From Methanosarcinales archaeon Met12 (GTDB lineage Archaea > Halobacteriota > UBA148 > JAJOKI01): a stretch of DNA of 64,000 nt. Positions 35,270 to 43,130 of this stretch are shown here, one piece after another. A model generated the notes under the pieces. That model saw only the letters and a list, made by a program, of their open reading frames with translations. It was not told the origin of the DNA and made no database searches. The translations under genes were made by a program, and so were the position numbers. Position 1 is the first letter of the stretch, and every line of letters starts with the position of its first letter. The stretch lies in the NCBI GenBank assembly GCA_002813105.2, contig CP017966.2, positions 664,312 to 728,311 on the forward strand, written 5' to 3'.

Positions 35270-36226
35270 TTACTTAAATCGCTTATCCACCTCAATTCCA
35301 AGGATGTTCTTCTTGCCAGCATGTACATCTCGTGCTATCTCGGCACAGCCTATTGCAGCGCCCCATTTATTAAGGTGGATGGTTTTCATATTTAAGATAT
35401 TCTCTATTTTAATTCTGATTTCACCAGGTCCGCTCAAAAAAATGGCCTCCAGCACTTCACGCTCTTCGACCATTACTCGCATCCCAGCTATTTCCATCGC
35501 GGCAAACAGGGCGAGTCTATCCAGAGCTAATCTGGCATCATCACTTTTTGCATTTATTAGTTCCTTTTGGTCCCTAAAGGGCGTGTGTTTCAATACGCCT
35601 CCCCTTGAAAAAGCCTCGTTTGCACTCATTTTGCCGGCATCGATGTCCCGAATGGCTTCAAGGTCCAATGGACCATGGAGTATCCCAGGTGCAAAAATGC
35701 CCGCATCTATGGCGCCGATAATTTTTCCATTTACCACTCCAACCGTAACGGTATTCGAGCTTACATCTGAGACGATGAAAGTATAATATCCGCGCAAAAG
35801 AGCATGGTATGCGATTCCAACTTTCTCCGGGCTAGCTCCATGTGAAAACATCTTCATCCGCGGGTCTATGTCGCTCCCGGAGTGTATACCAGGTATTACA
35901 ATCGCAGGTATGTTAGATGCCCTGATCACATCGAATACATGAGTGCCGCCGCCAACATTTCTCCCAGCACCTCCAACCCCTCTGACGCCCCGATTGGCTA
36001 CGCACCTAATATCGGTGATCTTTGATATGCCGTCTCCCATCGAATATCCTATCGCCATCAAATCGATATCACTTGCGTTGACATCTAAACCGCATAGGAT
36101 GGCCTTAAGCAGTATATCGTCTGCCATTTCTCTGGCGCTTTCCCGTGATAATTCAAAGCCATGACCATCATCCGTTCCGAAGCGTATCGCTGTGGTACCG
36201 TGGTCGATTCCAACAAACATGTTCAT
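35270..36226 (-). CDS. Methanogenesis marker protein 12
   Basis: 318 aa. Actin/ASKHA-like beginning (MFVGIDHGTTAIRFGT, residues 3-18) and conserved blocks NRGVRGVGGAGRNVGGGTHV (split), PGIHSGSDIDPRMKMFSHG and NKWGAAIGCAEIARDV. This family is restricted to Mcr-bearing archaea; its function is unknown, although the ASKHA fold suggests an ATP-dependent enzyme. Important for placing the organism. Monocistronic, divergent from a CBS protein. Confidence 0.85.
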   Translation of the reverse strand: MNMFVGIDHGTTAIRFGTDDGHGFELSRESAREMADDILLKAILCGLDVNASDIDLMAIGYSMGDGISKITDIRCVANRGVRGVGGAGRNVGGGTHVFDVIRASNIPAIVIPGIHSGSDIDPRMKMFSHGASPEKVGIAYHALLRGYYTFIVSDVSSNTVTVGVVNGKIIGAIDAGIFAPGILHGPLDLEAIRDIDAGKMSANEAFSRGGVLKHTPFRDQKELINAKSDDARLALDRLALFAAMEIAGMRVMVEEREVLEAIFLSGPGEIRIKIENILNMKTIHLNKWGAAIGCAEIARDVHAGKKNILGIEVDKRFK

Positions 36227-36304
36227 TAGTATTCACATAGGGGGGTAATCTAATTTATGCACAAGTTTAAAATATAATGATTAACAATTAATAAATGTGA
36301 TAAC

Positions 36305-36724
36305 ATGATAGTAAGCGAAATTATGCACAAGCCAACTTTTGTAGACTCTATGTCTACGGTCACGGATACCGCTAAAATTATGTGTGAAAAAAACATAGCT
36401 TCCGTCATAGTTGGTTCTGCTACCGATTCAAAGGGCATATTGACGGAGCGGGACGTAATAAAAAAAGTAGTAGCTGGAGGGATAGATCCAAAGACGACTC
36501 TGGTCAAAAATGTGATGCATCCCGCGGTTGTCACAATTAACGAAAACGCCTCCGTCCAGGATGCGGTAAAATTGCTGATGACTCATTATATACGACATCT
36601 TCCGGTCTCCGACGATTCAGGGAAGGTCGTAGGCATGGTGAGTGCACGCACCGTCATGGATGCCTTGGGACGTTTATATGTAAGTGAGCGGCGCCGAAGA
36701 AGCTCTCGACCACCAAGCTTTTAA
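36305..36724 (+). CDS. Stand-alone CBS-pair protein
   Basis: 139 aa with a single Bateman module: EIMHKPTFVDS...LTERDVI and NVMHPAVVTIN...SARTVM. Ends with a basic tail (SERRRRSSRPPSF). The second site lacks the TxxD Asp. Divergent from mmp12. Likely a nucleotide-responsive regulator of unknown partner, separate from the array at 1.7-5.7 kb. Confidence 0.82.
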   Translation: MIVSEIMHKPTFVDSMSTVTDTAKIMCEKNIASVIVGSATDSKGILTERDVIKKVVAGGIDPKTTLVKNVMHPAVVTINENASVQDAVKLLMTHYIRHLPVSDDSGKVVGMVSARTVMDALGRLYVSERRRRSSRPPSF

Positions 36725-36780
36725 ATAATTCATACGGCCACAATCACTTGTTTATTTTGAAATCAGTACCAACACAGAGA

Positions 36781-36864
36781 GGTGCTGTTAACTTAAGCAG
36801 AAATGACGATTTCAAAACGCATAGCACCTACCTGTTTTACGTTTCAGGTAGTCCTTAAGTTAAC
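36781..36864. ncRNA. Candidate structured RNA/element with crossing stems
   Basis: GGTGCT (36781-36786) can pair with AGCACC (36823-36828), while GTTAACTTAAG (36787-36797) pairs perfectly with CTTAAGTTAAC (36854-36864), so the two stems cross like a pseudoknot. CTACCTG/CAGGTAG (36828-36851) forms a third hairpin. AGAAATGACGATT in the loop recurs at 31711-31723. No ORF. Transcription is unproven; it could also be a palindromic element. Confidence 0.4.
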
Positions 36865-36933
36865 ACTGCCCACAGAGAATATATTTAAATATAAGTCATC
36901 CTAACGAATATAGTCCTTAGCGCGGTTAGCATC

Positions 36934-37380
36934 ATGAGATATAATAGCATAGTCTGGAGGCAAAAACTGGCAGACACGGTAGATGGGATAGAAATAGCAA
37001 TCTATGCGATTATCGCTGTATTCTTGATTGGGATGGCATTTATCACATTTGTACACGTGGGAAGAAATCTGTTGTTGAATGTTTTTGTGATTCCAAATGA
37101 CCCGATGTCGGCCATGTTATTGGCACTCAAAGATCTAATGGTTGCCATGATACTCGTTGAACTACTACAGACCGTTATAGTTTTTATAAGGGAACATAAA
37201 CTTGACATGCGACTGATACTGGCTGCTGGATTGACGGCCATGGTGCGGAAAGTACTTGTATTCGGTGTGGAGCCCATAGATGCTATGATGATGAGTCTCG
37301 TAGTGGCATTGATTGTAGTGTTAACTGTAGCAATGGTGGTGTTCACAAAATATGGACCAATAACGAAATCAATTCATTAA
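36934..37380 (+). CDS. PsiE-like (DUF/phosphate-starvation-inducible E) membrane protein
   Basis: 148 aa with four predicted transmembrane segments (IEIAIYAIIAVFLIGMAFI; MSAMLLALKDLMVAMILVELL; LILAAGLTAMVRKVLVFGV; MMSLVVALIVVLTVAMVVF). The pattern ALKDLMVAMILVELLQTV followed by a basic loop fits PsiE (PF06146). Function unknown. TATTTAAATATAA (36886-36898) probably serves as promoter. Immediately upstream of tRNA-Leu. Confidence 0.75.
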   Translation: MRYNSIVWRQKLADTVDGIEIAIYAIIAVFLIGMAFITFVHVGRNLLLNVFVIPNDPMSAMLLALKDLMVAMILVELLQTVIVFIREHKLDMRLILAAGLTAMVRKVLVFGVEPIDAMMMSLVVALIVVLTVAMVVFTKYGPITKSIH

Positions 37381-37383
37381 ATT

Positions 37384-37720
37384 GCGGGGGTTGCCAAGTC
37401 AGGTCAACAACCTTTTTAAATAAAAAGGTCGTTTCTGCTTTGGCAGAAACACCTTCACTCTGCGTAGCAGAGGTAAAGGTTGATCAAAAATGTCCTACAT
37501 TCGCCCTTCGGGCTCAGTAGGACGAGTAGATATACTGGCATATGACCTGTCGGAACGAAGTGTAGACAGGTCGTTGAAACCGAAAATATTCCATAGGAAT
37601 ATTTTCTTAAGAAGATATCCTTTGGACATCTTCGGATCAACCTTTTTGAGGGTTGGCTAAAGGCACAGCGTTCAGGGCGCTGTCTCGCAGGAGTTCGTGA
37701 GTTCAAATCTCGCCCGGGGC
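37384..37720 (+). tRNA. tRNA-Leu(CAG) with D-loop insert and a foreign 3' end
   Basis: 5' acceptor GCGGGGG, D-arm GCC...GGC, anticodon stem CAGCG/CGCTG with CAG at 37673-37675, long variable arm CTC-GCAG-GAG and T arm GTGAG-TTCAAAT-CTCGC identify a type II tRNA-Leu. The D-loop holds about 253 extra nt (37408-37660). The 3' acceptor strand is CCGGGGC, which matches tRNA-Thr and gives three G/G mismatches with the 5' strand; CCCCCGC is expected. The gene is probably non-functional unless repaired. Confidence 0.8.
37408..37660 (+). other. Insert/intron in the D-loop of tRNA-Leu
   Basis: 253 nt. A relaxed bulge-helix-bulge can form at its ends: central GGUC (37402-37405)/GGCU (37655-37658), inner AACC/GGUU, with 3-nt bulges AA^C and AA^A. 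Excision would leave GGTCAAAGGC, the usual archaeal tRNA-Leu D-loop. The first ~116 nt are homologous to the tRNA-Thr intron, with compensatory changes. The rest contains GACCTGTC/GACAGGTC and GAAAATATTCC/GGAATATTTTC hairpins. Confidence 0.7.
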
Positions 37721-37783
37721 TTTTATGACCTGTCGAGTATAGCGAGACAGGTCGTTCTGATGATCAACCTGTCTGCAGGTTGG
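37699..37783 (+). repeat. 85-bp tRNA-Thr 3'-end repeat, copy B
   Basis: Identical to 20709-20793, beginning in the T arm of tRNA-Leu and continuing past its 3' end. It replaces the expected tRNA-Leu acceptor strand. Confidence 0.9.
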
Positions 37784-37786
37784 TTG

Positions 37787-37866
37787 CAAATCTCGCCCGG
37801 GGCTTTTATGACCTGTCGAGTATAGCGAGACAGGTCGTTCTGATGATCAACCTGTCTGCAGGTTGG
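37787..37866 (+). repeat. tRNA-Thr 3'-end repeat, tandem copy C
   Basis: Repeats copy B from CAAATCTCGCCCGGGGC onward with a period of 83 bp, ending in a short GCAGGTTGGTTT reiteration before the MgtC-like gene. It carries only the last 17 bases of a tRNA, so it is not a gene. Confidence 0.88.
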
Positions 37867-37879
37867 TTTGCAGGTTGGT

Positions 37880-39109
37880 TTATGCAAGTAGCAATATTGC
37901 AGTCACCGCCAAAGACGATATTATGATAATGCTGCTTCCGATGATAACGTGTTTTGCAAACTCCCTGTTGCCAGACGCTCTAACCAGCCCAATTTTGGTC
38001 ACAACGCTCGAGATATTGGAGATAATTATGCCCAGCGCCGCCGTCATGTGATCGATCTTACCTGCTTGATAGAGGACGATTGCGCTCGTCGTCGCGCTAG
38101 CGCTGCTTATCATTCCGCTGATGAGTTTTGAGACGTAGAAACCAGCATCGCCAAATTGCGCGTGCGCCAGAGCGGAGATGACGATAATACCCAGGAATAT
38201 AAATCCAAATAGCAGTGCCTGTGTTATGCTGAACGGTGACTTGAGCTCCACTTCCACTCGATGAGTGTTTGTACCTGCCCAATGCACATAGATTAAGCCA
38301 GTAAGCATCATGGTGAGCAGGGGGAACAGCGTCGTTGTCGCCAATTGCCATGAAAACATTGCGCAGATGAATAAATTGCGCATACACATTGCAACATTCG
38401 ACAGAAGTACGGCTGAAGTAGCAAAGAACATCAGGTTTGGATTGCCTCGCACGCGCGATGCCAGCTCAAATACGACCGCCGTGCTGTTTGCCAGGCCGCC
38501 AAAAAAGCCAGTATATATGATTCCGCGGCTACCCATTCGCTTCATTATGATGTAGTTGATGAAGCCAAAAGCTGAAATCAACATGACCATCAACCAGATG
38601 GTTCTGGGATTTATCATGTGCCATGGGTCGATGTACGCGTTTGGCAAAACAGGAAAAATTACGAACGCAAGGATGCCAAACTTGACAACTCCTTTTATTT
38701 CCTGGTCGGTCAGACCTTTCGCGAATCCATGGAGTTCGTGTTTAACAGATAGAATGGCTGTGACGATTATCGTGATGGCAATCGCAAATGTATAAAACTC
38801 CATCTCTATCAGGATGCCGACGCCATATGCCAGCATGAGAGAAACCATAGTAGTCAGATTTATATCCTTATTATTGGACAAGTTCCAGATGGATATGAGC
38901 ACCGACAATATCACGATGAAGACCGCACCCACTACAACCAACTGATGACTTATAAAACTGAAAATAGTTCCGCATAGAGTTACCAGTGTGAACGTCCTGA
39001 TGCCCGCTTCCTTGTGTGCCCACTCGCGCTCAATGCCTATGAACATACCAAGGGCCACGCTCAGGCCAATTTTGAACAGGGACTCATATATCTCCAGGGA
39101 GTGCATCAT
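37880..39109 (-). CDS. MgtC/SapB family membrane protein with DUF4010
   Basis: 409 aa with about a dozen transmembrane helices. The N-terminal MgtC-like part has GLSVALGMFIGIEREW and GIRTFTLVTLCGT; the C-terminal part is DUF4010. The 3' end abuts the tRNA-3'-end tandem repeat. Function unproven; related proteins are tied to Mg2+ stress or transport. Start ATG at 39109. Confidence 0.82.
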   Translation of the reverse strand: MMHSLEIYESLFKIGLSVALGMFIGIEREWAHKEAGIRTFTLVTLCGTIFSFISHQLVVVGAVFIVILSVLISIWNLSNNKDINLTTMVSLMLAYGVGILIEMEFYTFAIAITIIVTAILSVKHELHGFAKGLTDQEIKGVVKFGILAFVIFPVLPNAYIDPWHMINPRTIWLMVMLISAFGFINYIIMKRMGSRGIIYTGFFGGLANSTAVVFELASRVRGNPNLMFFATSAVLLSNVAMCMRNLFICAMFSWQLATTTLFPLLTMMLTGLIYVHWAGTNTHRVEVELKSPFSITQALLFGFIFLGIIVISALAHAQFGDAGFYVSKLISGMISSASATTSAIVLYQAGKIDHMTAALGIIISNISSVVTKIGLVRASGNREFAKHVIIGSSIIIISSLAVTAILLLA

Positions 39110-39206
39110 AAGTTATATCGCTCCATCATCTACAAAATCAAAGATTTGAGATATACAATCAGTGTTAATGCCATCTGGACTATAAATATTTCATCGGTTT
39201 ATAAAT

Positions 39207-39280
39207 GGGGCAGGGCAGATTCGAACTGCCGTCCACGGCTCCCAAAGCCGCGAGGATAGACCAGACTACCCTACTGCCCC
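39207..39280 (-). tRNA. tRNA-Pro(UGG)
   Basis: 74 nt, no intron, no encoded CCA. Acceptor GGGGCAG/CTGCCCC, anticodon stem GCGGC/GCCGT with loop TTTGGGA giving anticodon TGG, T arm GGCAG-TTCGAAT-CTGCC. All stems pair, so it appears functional, in contrast to tRNA-Leu 1.5 kb away. Confidence 0.95.
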
Positions 39281-39333
39281 GATGACCAATTGTAGTAGGC
39301 GATATCGAATAAAAAGATTGTCATGCCGAGGGA

Positions 39334-39789
39334 TTATTTGTGCAACAAGACGCCATGCTCATCAATTTCGCCATTTTTGATTCTGGTGGAGGATATTGGT
39401 TTTCCATCCTGAGCCAGCACGAAATCTATCTTGATGGCCTCGATGGGACGAAGCCCTTTCTTTTCTCTAATTTGATTGATTTCCATGGCAACAGGATAAG
39501 TATCTGGAGATATGACAATATAATCGAAATGCTCGTCTATAGTTGGACCATACGGGTCGTGTATTTTTTGGATGTTTGGGATGATGCCAAATCCTTGATG
39601 GACGTACTGCTCGAGCGCTTTCTTTCTCCGCCAATATGGAAGCACCTTGCGATACCGGCGGTCCGCCATGGCATCAGAGGTCAGTCCGATATATACCTCG
39701 CCGAGTTCATATGCTTTTTTAAGTATGGCTCTGTGCCCCTCATGCAGCGGTTCAAATGTCCCTCCAACTGCAACTCTCTTTTTCTCCAT
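39334..39789 (-). CDS. coaD: Phosphopantetheine adenylyltransferase, archaeal type
   Basis: 151 aa. Nucleotidyltransferase HxGH-type motif in GGTFEPLHEGHRAIL (residues ~9-23) and a C-terminal PISSTRIKNGEID corresponding to the ISSTxI motif. Transfers AMP to 4'-phosphopantetheine in CoA synthesis. Its start is 4 bp from the hisF stop, so it is co-transcribed with hisF. Confidence 0.92.
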   Translation of the reverse strand: MEKKRVAVGGTFEPLHEGHRAILKKAYELGEVYIGLTSDAMADRRYRKVLPYWRRKKALEQYVHQGFGIIPNIQKIHDPYGPTIDEHFDYIVISPDTYPVAMEINQIREKKGLRPIEAIKIDFVLAQDGKPISSTRIKNGEIDEHGVLLHK

Positions 39790-39793
39790 AATA

Positions 39794-40606
39794 TCACGTT
39801 CGAATGGGAATCCCGCGCTCTCTAAGATATTCCTTTACCTCGCCAATCGTATATTCGCCGAAGTGAAATATGCTCGCGGCCAGACATGCGTCTGCTTTGC
39901 CTTTGGTGAATGCTTCATGCATGTGTTCGATGTTCCCTGCACCGCCCGATGCGATGATGGGAATATTGACCGCTTCTGATACCACTCTGGTGACCGGTAT
40001 GTCATAGCCATGCTTGGTACCATCACGGTCCATGCTCGTGAGCAATATTTCTCCAGAGCCAAGCGACTCTACCTCTTGGGCCCAGCGGATCGCATCCAGG
40101 CCGGTCGGTTTTCGTCCGCCGTAAATGACCACTTCGTACCAGACTTCGTTCCCGTCTTCCAACCGAACCGTTGTTTTATCGTCTTTGAGGTCATAATTGC
40201 GCCTGCAATCGATGGCGGTGACGATGCATTGAGACCCGAACACATCTGATGCCTCGCTGATAAATGCTGGATTTTGTACAGCAGACGTGTTAATCGAGAC
40301 CTTATCTGCCCCAGCCTTGAGAATGGTCCTGATGTCATCTATGGAATTGATGCCACCGCCCACGGTTAAGGGGATGAATACCGCATCTGCGGTGCGCTCG
40401 ATTACCTCGATCATCGTCCTTCGCCCTTCGTGTGATGCCGTTATGTCCAGAAAGACGAGTTCGTCAGCTCCCTGCTCGTCGTATCGCCTGGCAAGCTCGC
40501 ATGGGTCGCCAGCGCCCCGTAGATTTACAAATTCGACGCCCTTCACGACCATGCCCCCCCCGTCAAGGGTAGCGTCAAGACATGGAATGATTCTCTTTGT
40601 CAGCAT
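39794..40606 (-). CDS. hisF: Imidazole glycerol phosphate synthase, cyclase subunit
   Basis: 271 aa from the ATG at 40606 ([12 protein letters not shown]); an upstream GTG is in frame. (beta/alpha)8 barrel with catalytic Asp residues in [11 protein letters not shown] and [14 protein letters not shown], and phosphate sites GGGINS and SGGAGN. Uses HisH-derived ammonia to make IGP and AICAR. Upstream of coaD in the same unit. Confidence 0.95.
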   Translation of the reverse strand: MLTKRIIPCLDATLDGGGMVVKGVEFVNLRGAGDPCELARRYDEQGADELVFLDITASHEGRRTMIEVIERTADAVFIPLTVGGGINSIDDIRTILKAGADKVSINTSAVQNPAFISEASDVFGSQCIVTAIDCRRNYDLKDDKTTVRLEDGNEVWYEVVIYGGRKPTGLDAIRWAQEVESLGSGEILLTSMDRDGTKHGYDIPVTRVVSEAVNIPIIASGGAGNIEHMHEAFTKGKADACLAASIFHFGEYTIGEVKEYLRERGIPIRT

Positions 40607-40689
40607 AAAAACTCTCACATCGACACTGAATTTATATTATATCTAATAAATAAAGTCTTTCTTCTCCATTGACATTAATAACTACCATT

Positions 40690-41436
40690 ATGTATCTCAA
40701 AAAGTTCGACGTAGTTAATATCACAAGGAACTCGAAGGTGAAGAGCACCAGTCTGACCGCCACAGAGGACGCCATCACCCTGTTCGTCAACGATGCCAAG
40801 CTTGCGTCGATAATGGCCACGCCAGATATGCTGCGCGAGCTGGCGGTGGGTTATCTCGTTTGTGAAGGCGTCGTCGGCGACCCCAGTGATATCCTCGATG
40901 TACGTTTAGGCGAAAATTTGAACGTTTATGCAAGTATAAAGGCGAACGATCGTCTGGAGCTCTGGCATGAGCTGCATTCTAGTGGATGCATCGGTGTCGG
41001 CTGGGAAAGCTATGATGATGTTCACGTCATATCGGATGCGAAGTTCACCGTGAATTCTATTGTGGACAGTCTGGTCAATCTAAATTCAGATATCTATGAT
41101 AAGACCAGGGGCGTGCATAGCGCGAGTTTGATAGGCCAGGATGGCAACTTGGTTGCGAAGGCAATAGATGTCGGAAGGCACAATGCCGTCGACAAGGTGA
41201 TTGGAGGTGCCATTTTGAATGGTATTGACCTGCACAATGTATTCCTGCTGTCCACCGGTCGCCAATCCGCCGGAATGGTGCTAAAGGCGGCAAGGATTGG
41301 CATTCCCATGATAGTCTCAAAAACGGCTCCGATAGCATCCGGTATAGAGGCAGCGCAAAGAGTTGGCATCACGTTGGTTTGCTTTGCGCATGAAGGCGGA
41401 TTATCGGTTTATTCACATCCAGAAAGAGTGGTGTGA
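40690..41436 (+). CDS. fdhD: Formate dehydrogenase accessory sulfurtransferase FdhD
   Basis: 248 aa from the ATG at 40690. FdhD core: LRELAVGYLVCEGVV, HSSGCIGVGW, GVHSASLI, AIDVGRHNAVDKVIG and STGRQSAGMVLKAA. It passes sulfur to the Mo/W cofactor of formate dehydrogenase-type enzymes. The expected Cys-x-x-Cys sulfur-transfer pair is reduced to one Cys in SSGCIG. Four bp before mobA, forming a cofactor-maturation pair. Confidence 0.88.
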   Translation: MYLKKFDVVNITRNSKVKSTSLTATEDAITLFVNDAKLASIMATPDMLRELAVGYLVCEGVVGDPSDILDVRLGENLNVYASIKANDRLELWHELHSSGCIGVGWESYDDVHVISDAKFTVNSIVDSLVNLNSDIYDKTRGVHSASLIGQDGNLVAKAIDVGRHNAVDKVIGGAILNGIDLHNVFLLSTGRQSAGMVLKAARIGIPMIVSKTAPIASGIEAAQRVGITLVCFAHEGGLSVYSHPERVV

Positions 41437-41439
41437 GAT

Positions 41440-42039
41440 ATGAAATCAGCAATCGTTCTGGCAGGGGGGCGCAGCTCACGATTTGGCGAAATGGATAAAT
41501 CACTGCTCAGGATTGGCAACAAAACGATGCTCGAATGCATGATTGGCAATCTATCGGAGATCGTCGATGAGATTATCATAGTGGTCAGCGAGGTGGAGCA
41601 GGGGGAGGGGGTCATATCCACCATCGGTAGGGTAAGTATAGCATACGACTCTATTGTTGGCTTCGGCCCCATAGCAGGTATTTTAGCTGGGCTAAAGAGC
41701 GCAAAATCAGAGTATGTGGTGACCCTTGCCTGCGATATGCCGTTTGTCAATCCCGATGTTGTTGAGTTGTTGTTCTCCCTGGCAGAAGGGTATGATGCCG
41801 CGGTGCCAAAATGGGCAGATGGTAATTTTGAGCCACTGCATGCCGTTTACAGGCGAGAAAGCATGGTGATAGAATGCGAGAGGGCGATTCAAAGAGGGGA
41901 GAGAGCCATCATGGCGCCATTGCGTGCACTTAATGTCAGGTATGTGCCCATAGAGAGGGATATTCAAAGAATAGATGCCGAACTGAGGACGTTTGTCAAT
42001 GTGAATACTCCAGACGATCTAGAAGGGCTGTCCATCTAA
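41440..42039 (+). CDS. mobA: Molybdenum cofactor guanylyltransferase MobA
   Basis: 199 aa. GTP-binding LAGGRSSRFGEMDKSLL at the N-terminus (LAGGxSxRxGxDK pattern), LACDMPFVNP as the metal-binding motif and NVNTPDDL near the end. Attaches GMP to molybdopterin to form the bis-MGD cofactor used by formylmethanofuran and formate dehydrogenases. Operon with fdhD. Confidence 0.92.
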   Translation: MKSAIVLAGGRSSRFGEMDKSLLRIGNKTMLECMIGNLSEIVDEIIIVVSEVEQGEGVISTIGRVSIAYDSIVGFGPIAGILAGLKSAKSEYVVTLACDMPFVNPDVVELLFSLAEGYDAAVPKWADGNFEPLHAVYRRESMVIECERAIQRGERAIMAPLRALNVRYVPIERDIQRIDAELRTFVNVNTPDDLEGLSI

Positions 42040-42174
42040 AATCCATAAAAACCTTATAGCGGGTCTGTATATCAAATACGGGGTATGGTGACTTTTAGTG
42101 TGCCTTGGTGTATGAGTTTCCCGACTGTCGTAATAGTTTTATATGAAAGAAAGAGCAACTAATAGAATGATAAA

Positions 42175-42699
42175 ATGCAACCCAAGAAAGCGTTAAATCA
42201 AGCTGGTATTTATACGGTTGGGCACAGTAACGTTGAATTTGAAAAGTTTTTGAGCTTATTGAACGGAATCGAGGTTTTGGTGGATGTGAGGAGCGTTCCA
42301 TTTAGTAAATATACACCTCAGTTTAATATAAAAAACATAAAAATGAAACTTGAAAACGTTGGAATTGAATATGTCTTTATGGAGGATGAATACATGGGAA
42401 ACGTTCTCGGAGGAGAACCGAGAGATGGAGACTGTTACGAAAATGGAAAAATAATTTATGAAAACGTAATGAAAAAAGGGTGGTATAAAAGGGGTATCTT
42501 GGCATTAATTGAGCTTGCGAATAAGAAGGGGACTGTGATAATGTGCAGCGAAGAAGACCCTCATAAGTGTCACAGGCATCACTTGATCACACAGAGTTTA
42601 TTGAAAGAGGGTATGGATGTTTTTCACATAAGGGGAGATGGAAGCAAGGAGAAAATAGAAAAACCAGAAAAGATAATGGTTCAACTTACACTAATATGA
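42175..42699 (+). CDS. DUF488 protein, copy 1
   Basis: 174 aa. DUF488 marks: IYTVGHSNVEFEKFLSLL, LVDVRSVPFSKYTPQFN and MCSEEDPHKCHRHHLI, the last being a conserved Cys/His cluster probably forming an active or metal site. A TATA-like TTTTATAT (42138-42145) lies about 30 bp upstream, so the mRNA may be leaderless. First gene of a three-gene operon, overlapping the next by 4 bp. Function not established; the family is often near nucleic-acid processing genes. Confidence 0.83.
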   Translation: MQPKKALNQAGIYTVGHSNVEFEKFLSLLNGIEVLVDVRSVPFSKYTPQFNIKNIKMKLENVGIEYVFMEDEYMGNVLGGEPRDGDCYENGKIIYENVMKKGWYKRGILALIELANKKGTVIMCSEEDPHKCHRHHLITQSLLKEGMDVFHIRGDGSKEKIEKPEKIMVQLTLI

Positions 42700-43130
42700 A
42701 GATATATGCAATAGGTTTTACCAAAAAGAGTGCAAAGGAATTCTTTGAAGTACTGAAAAGAAACAATATCGAGCAGATAATTGATATAAGGCTCAATAAT
42801 ACATCTCAACTTGCTGGATTCACGAAAAAGGACGATTTAGTGTATTTTTTAAAAGAATTATGTGACATTGATTACTACCATTTTAAGTTCCTTGCACCAA
42901 CAAAGGAGATCAGAGACCGATATATCAAAAGTAAAGAGTGGGATGTTTATGCTAATGAGTATATCGAACTCCTTGAGAGTAGGAAAGTCATAGATAAGCT
43001 CGATAAACCGTTTTTTGAGAGAAGAACGTGTTTTCTTTGCAGTGAGGCATCAGCAGATCATTGCCACAGGAGATTATTGGCAGAATATCTCAAAGAGCAT
43101 TGGGATGACGTTAAAGTGGTGCATCTATGA
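42696..43130 (+). CDS. DUF488 protein, copy 2
   Basis: 144 aa from the ATG overlapping the previous stop (ATGA). Begins MKIYAIGFTKKSAKEFFEVL and has IIDIRLNNTSQLAGFTKKDD and CLCSEAS-like FLCSEASADHCHRRLL, the shorter DUF488 subfamily. Diverged from copy 1 (mostly the VGHS/IGFT opening and CHR box shared). Its stop overlaps the recQ start by 4 bp, implying a stoichiometric complex or shared pathway. Confidence 0.83.
   Translation: MKIYAIGFTKKSAKEFFEVLKRNNIEQIIDIRLNNTSQLAGFTKKDDLVYFLKELCDIDYYHFKFLAPTKEIRDRYIKSKEWDVYANEYIELLESRKVIDKLDKPFFERRTCFLCSEASADHCHRRLLAEYLKEHWDDVKVVHL

Noticed and set aside
36799..36815. Box C/D sRNA based on ATGACGA
   Set aside because: The AUGACGA resembles a C box, but no CUGA D box lies at a suitable distance at this site or at the related site 31711-31723.
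20709..37783. A 17-kb integrative element bounded by the 85-bp tRNA-derived direct repeat
   Set aside because: The interval holds ftsZ, secE, spt5, four ribosomal genes, alaS, thrC, pyrF and purO and no integrase, so it is core chromosome. Repeat spreading or gene conversion explains the direct repeats better.
37477..37866. CRISPR array
   Set aside because: Repeat units are hairpins of different sequence with no regular spacers, and the only regular tandem is an 83-bp duplication. No cas genes are near.
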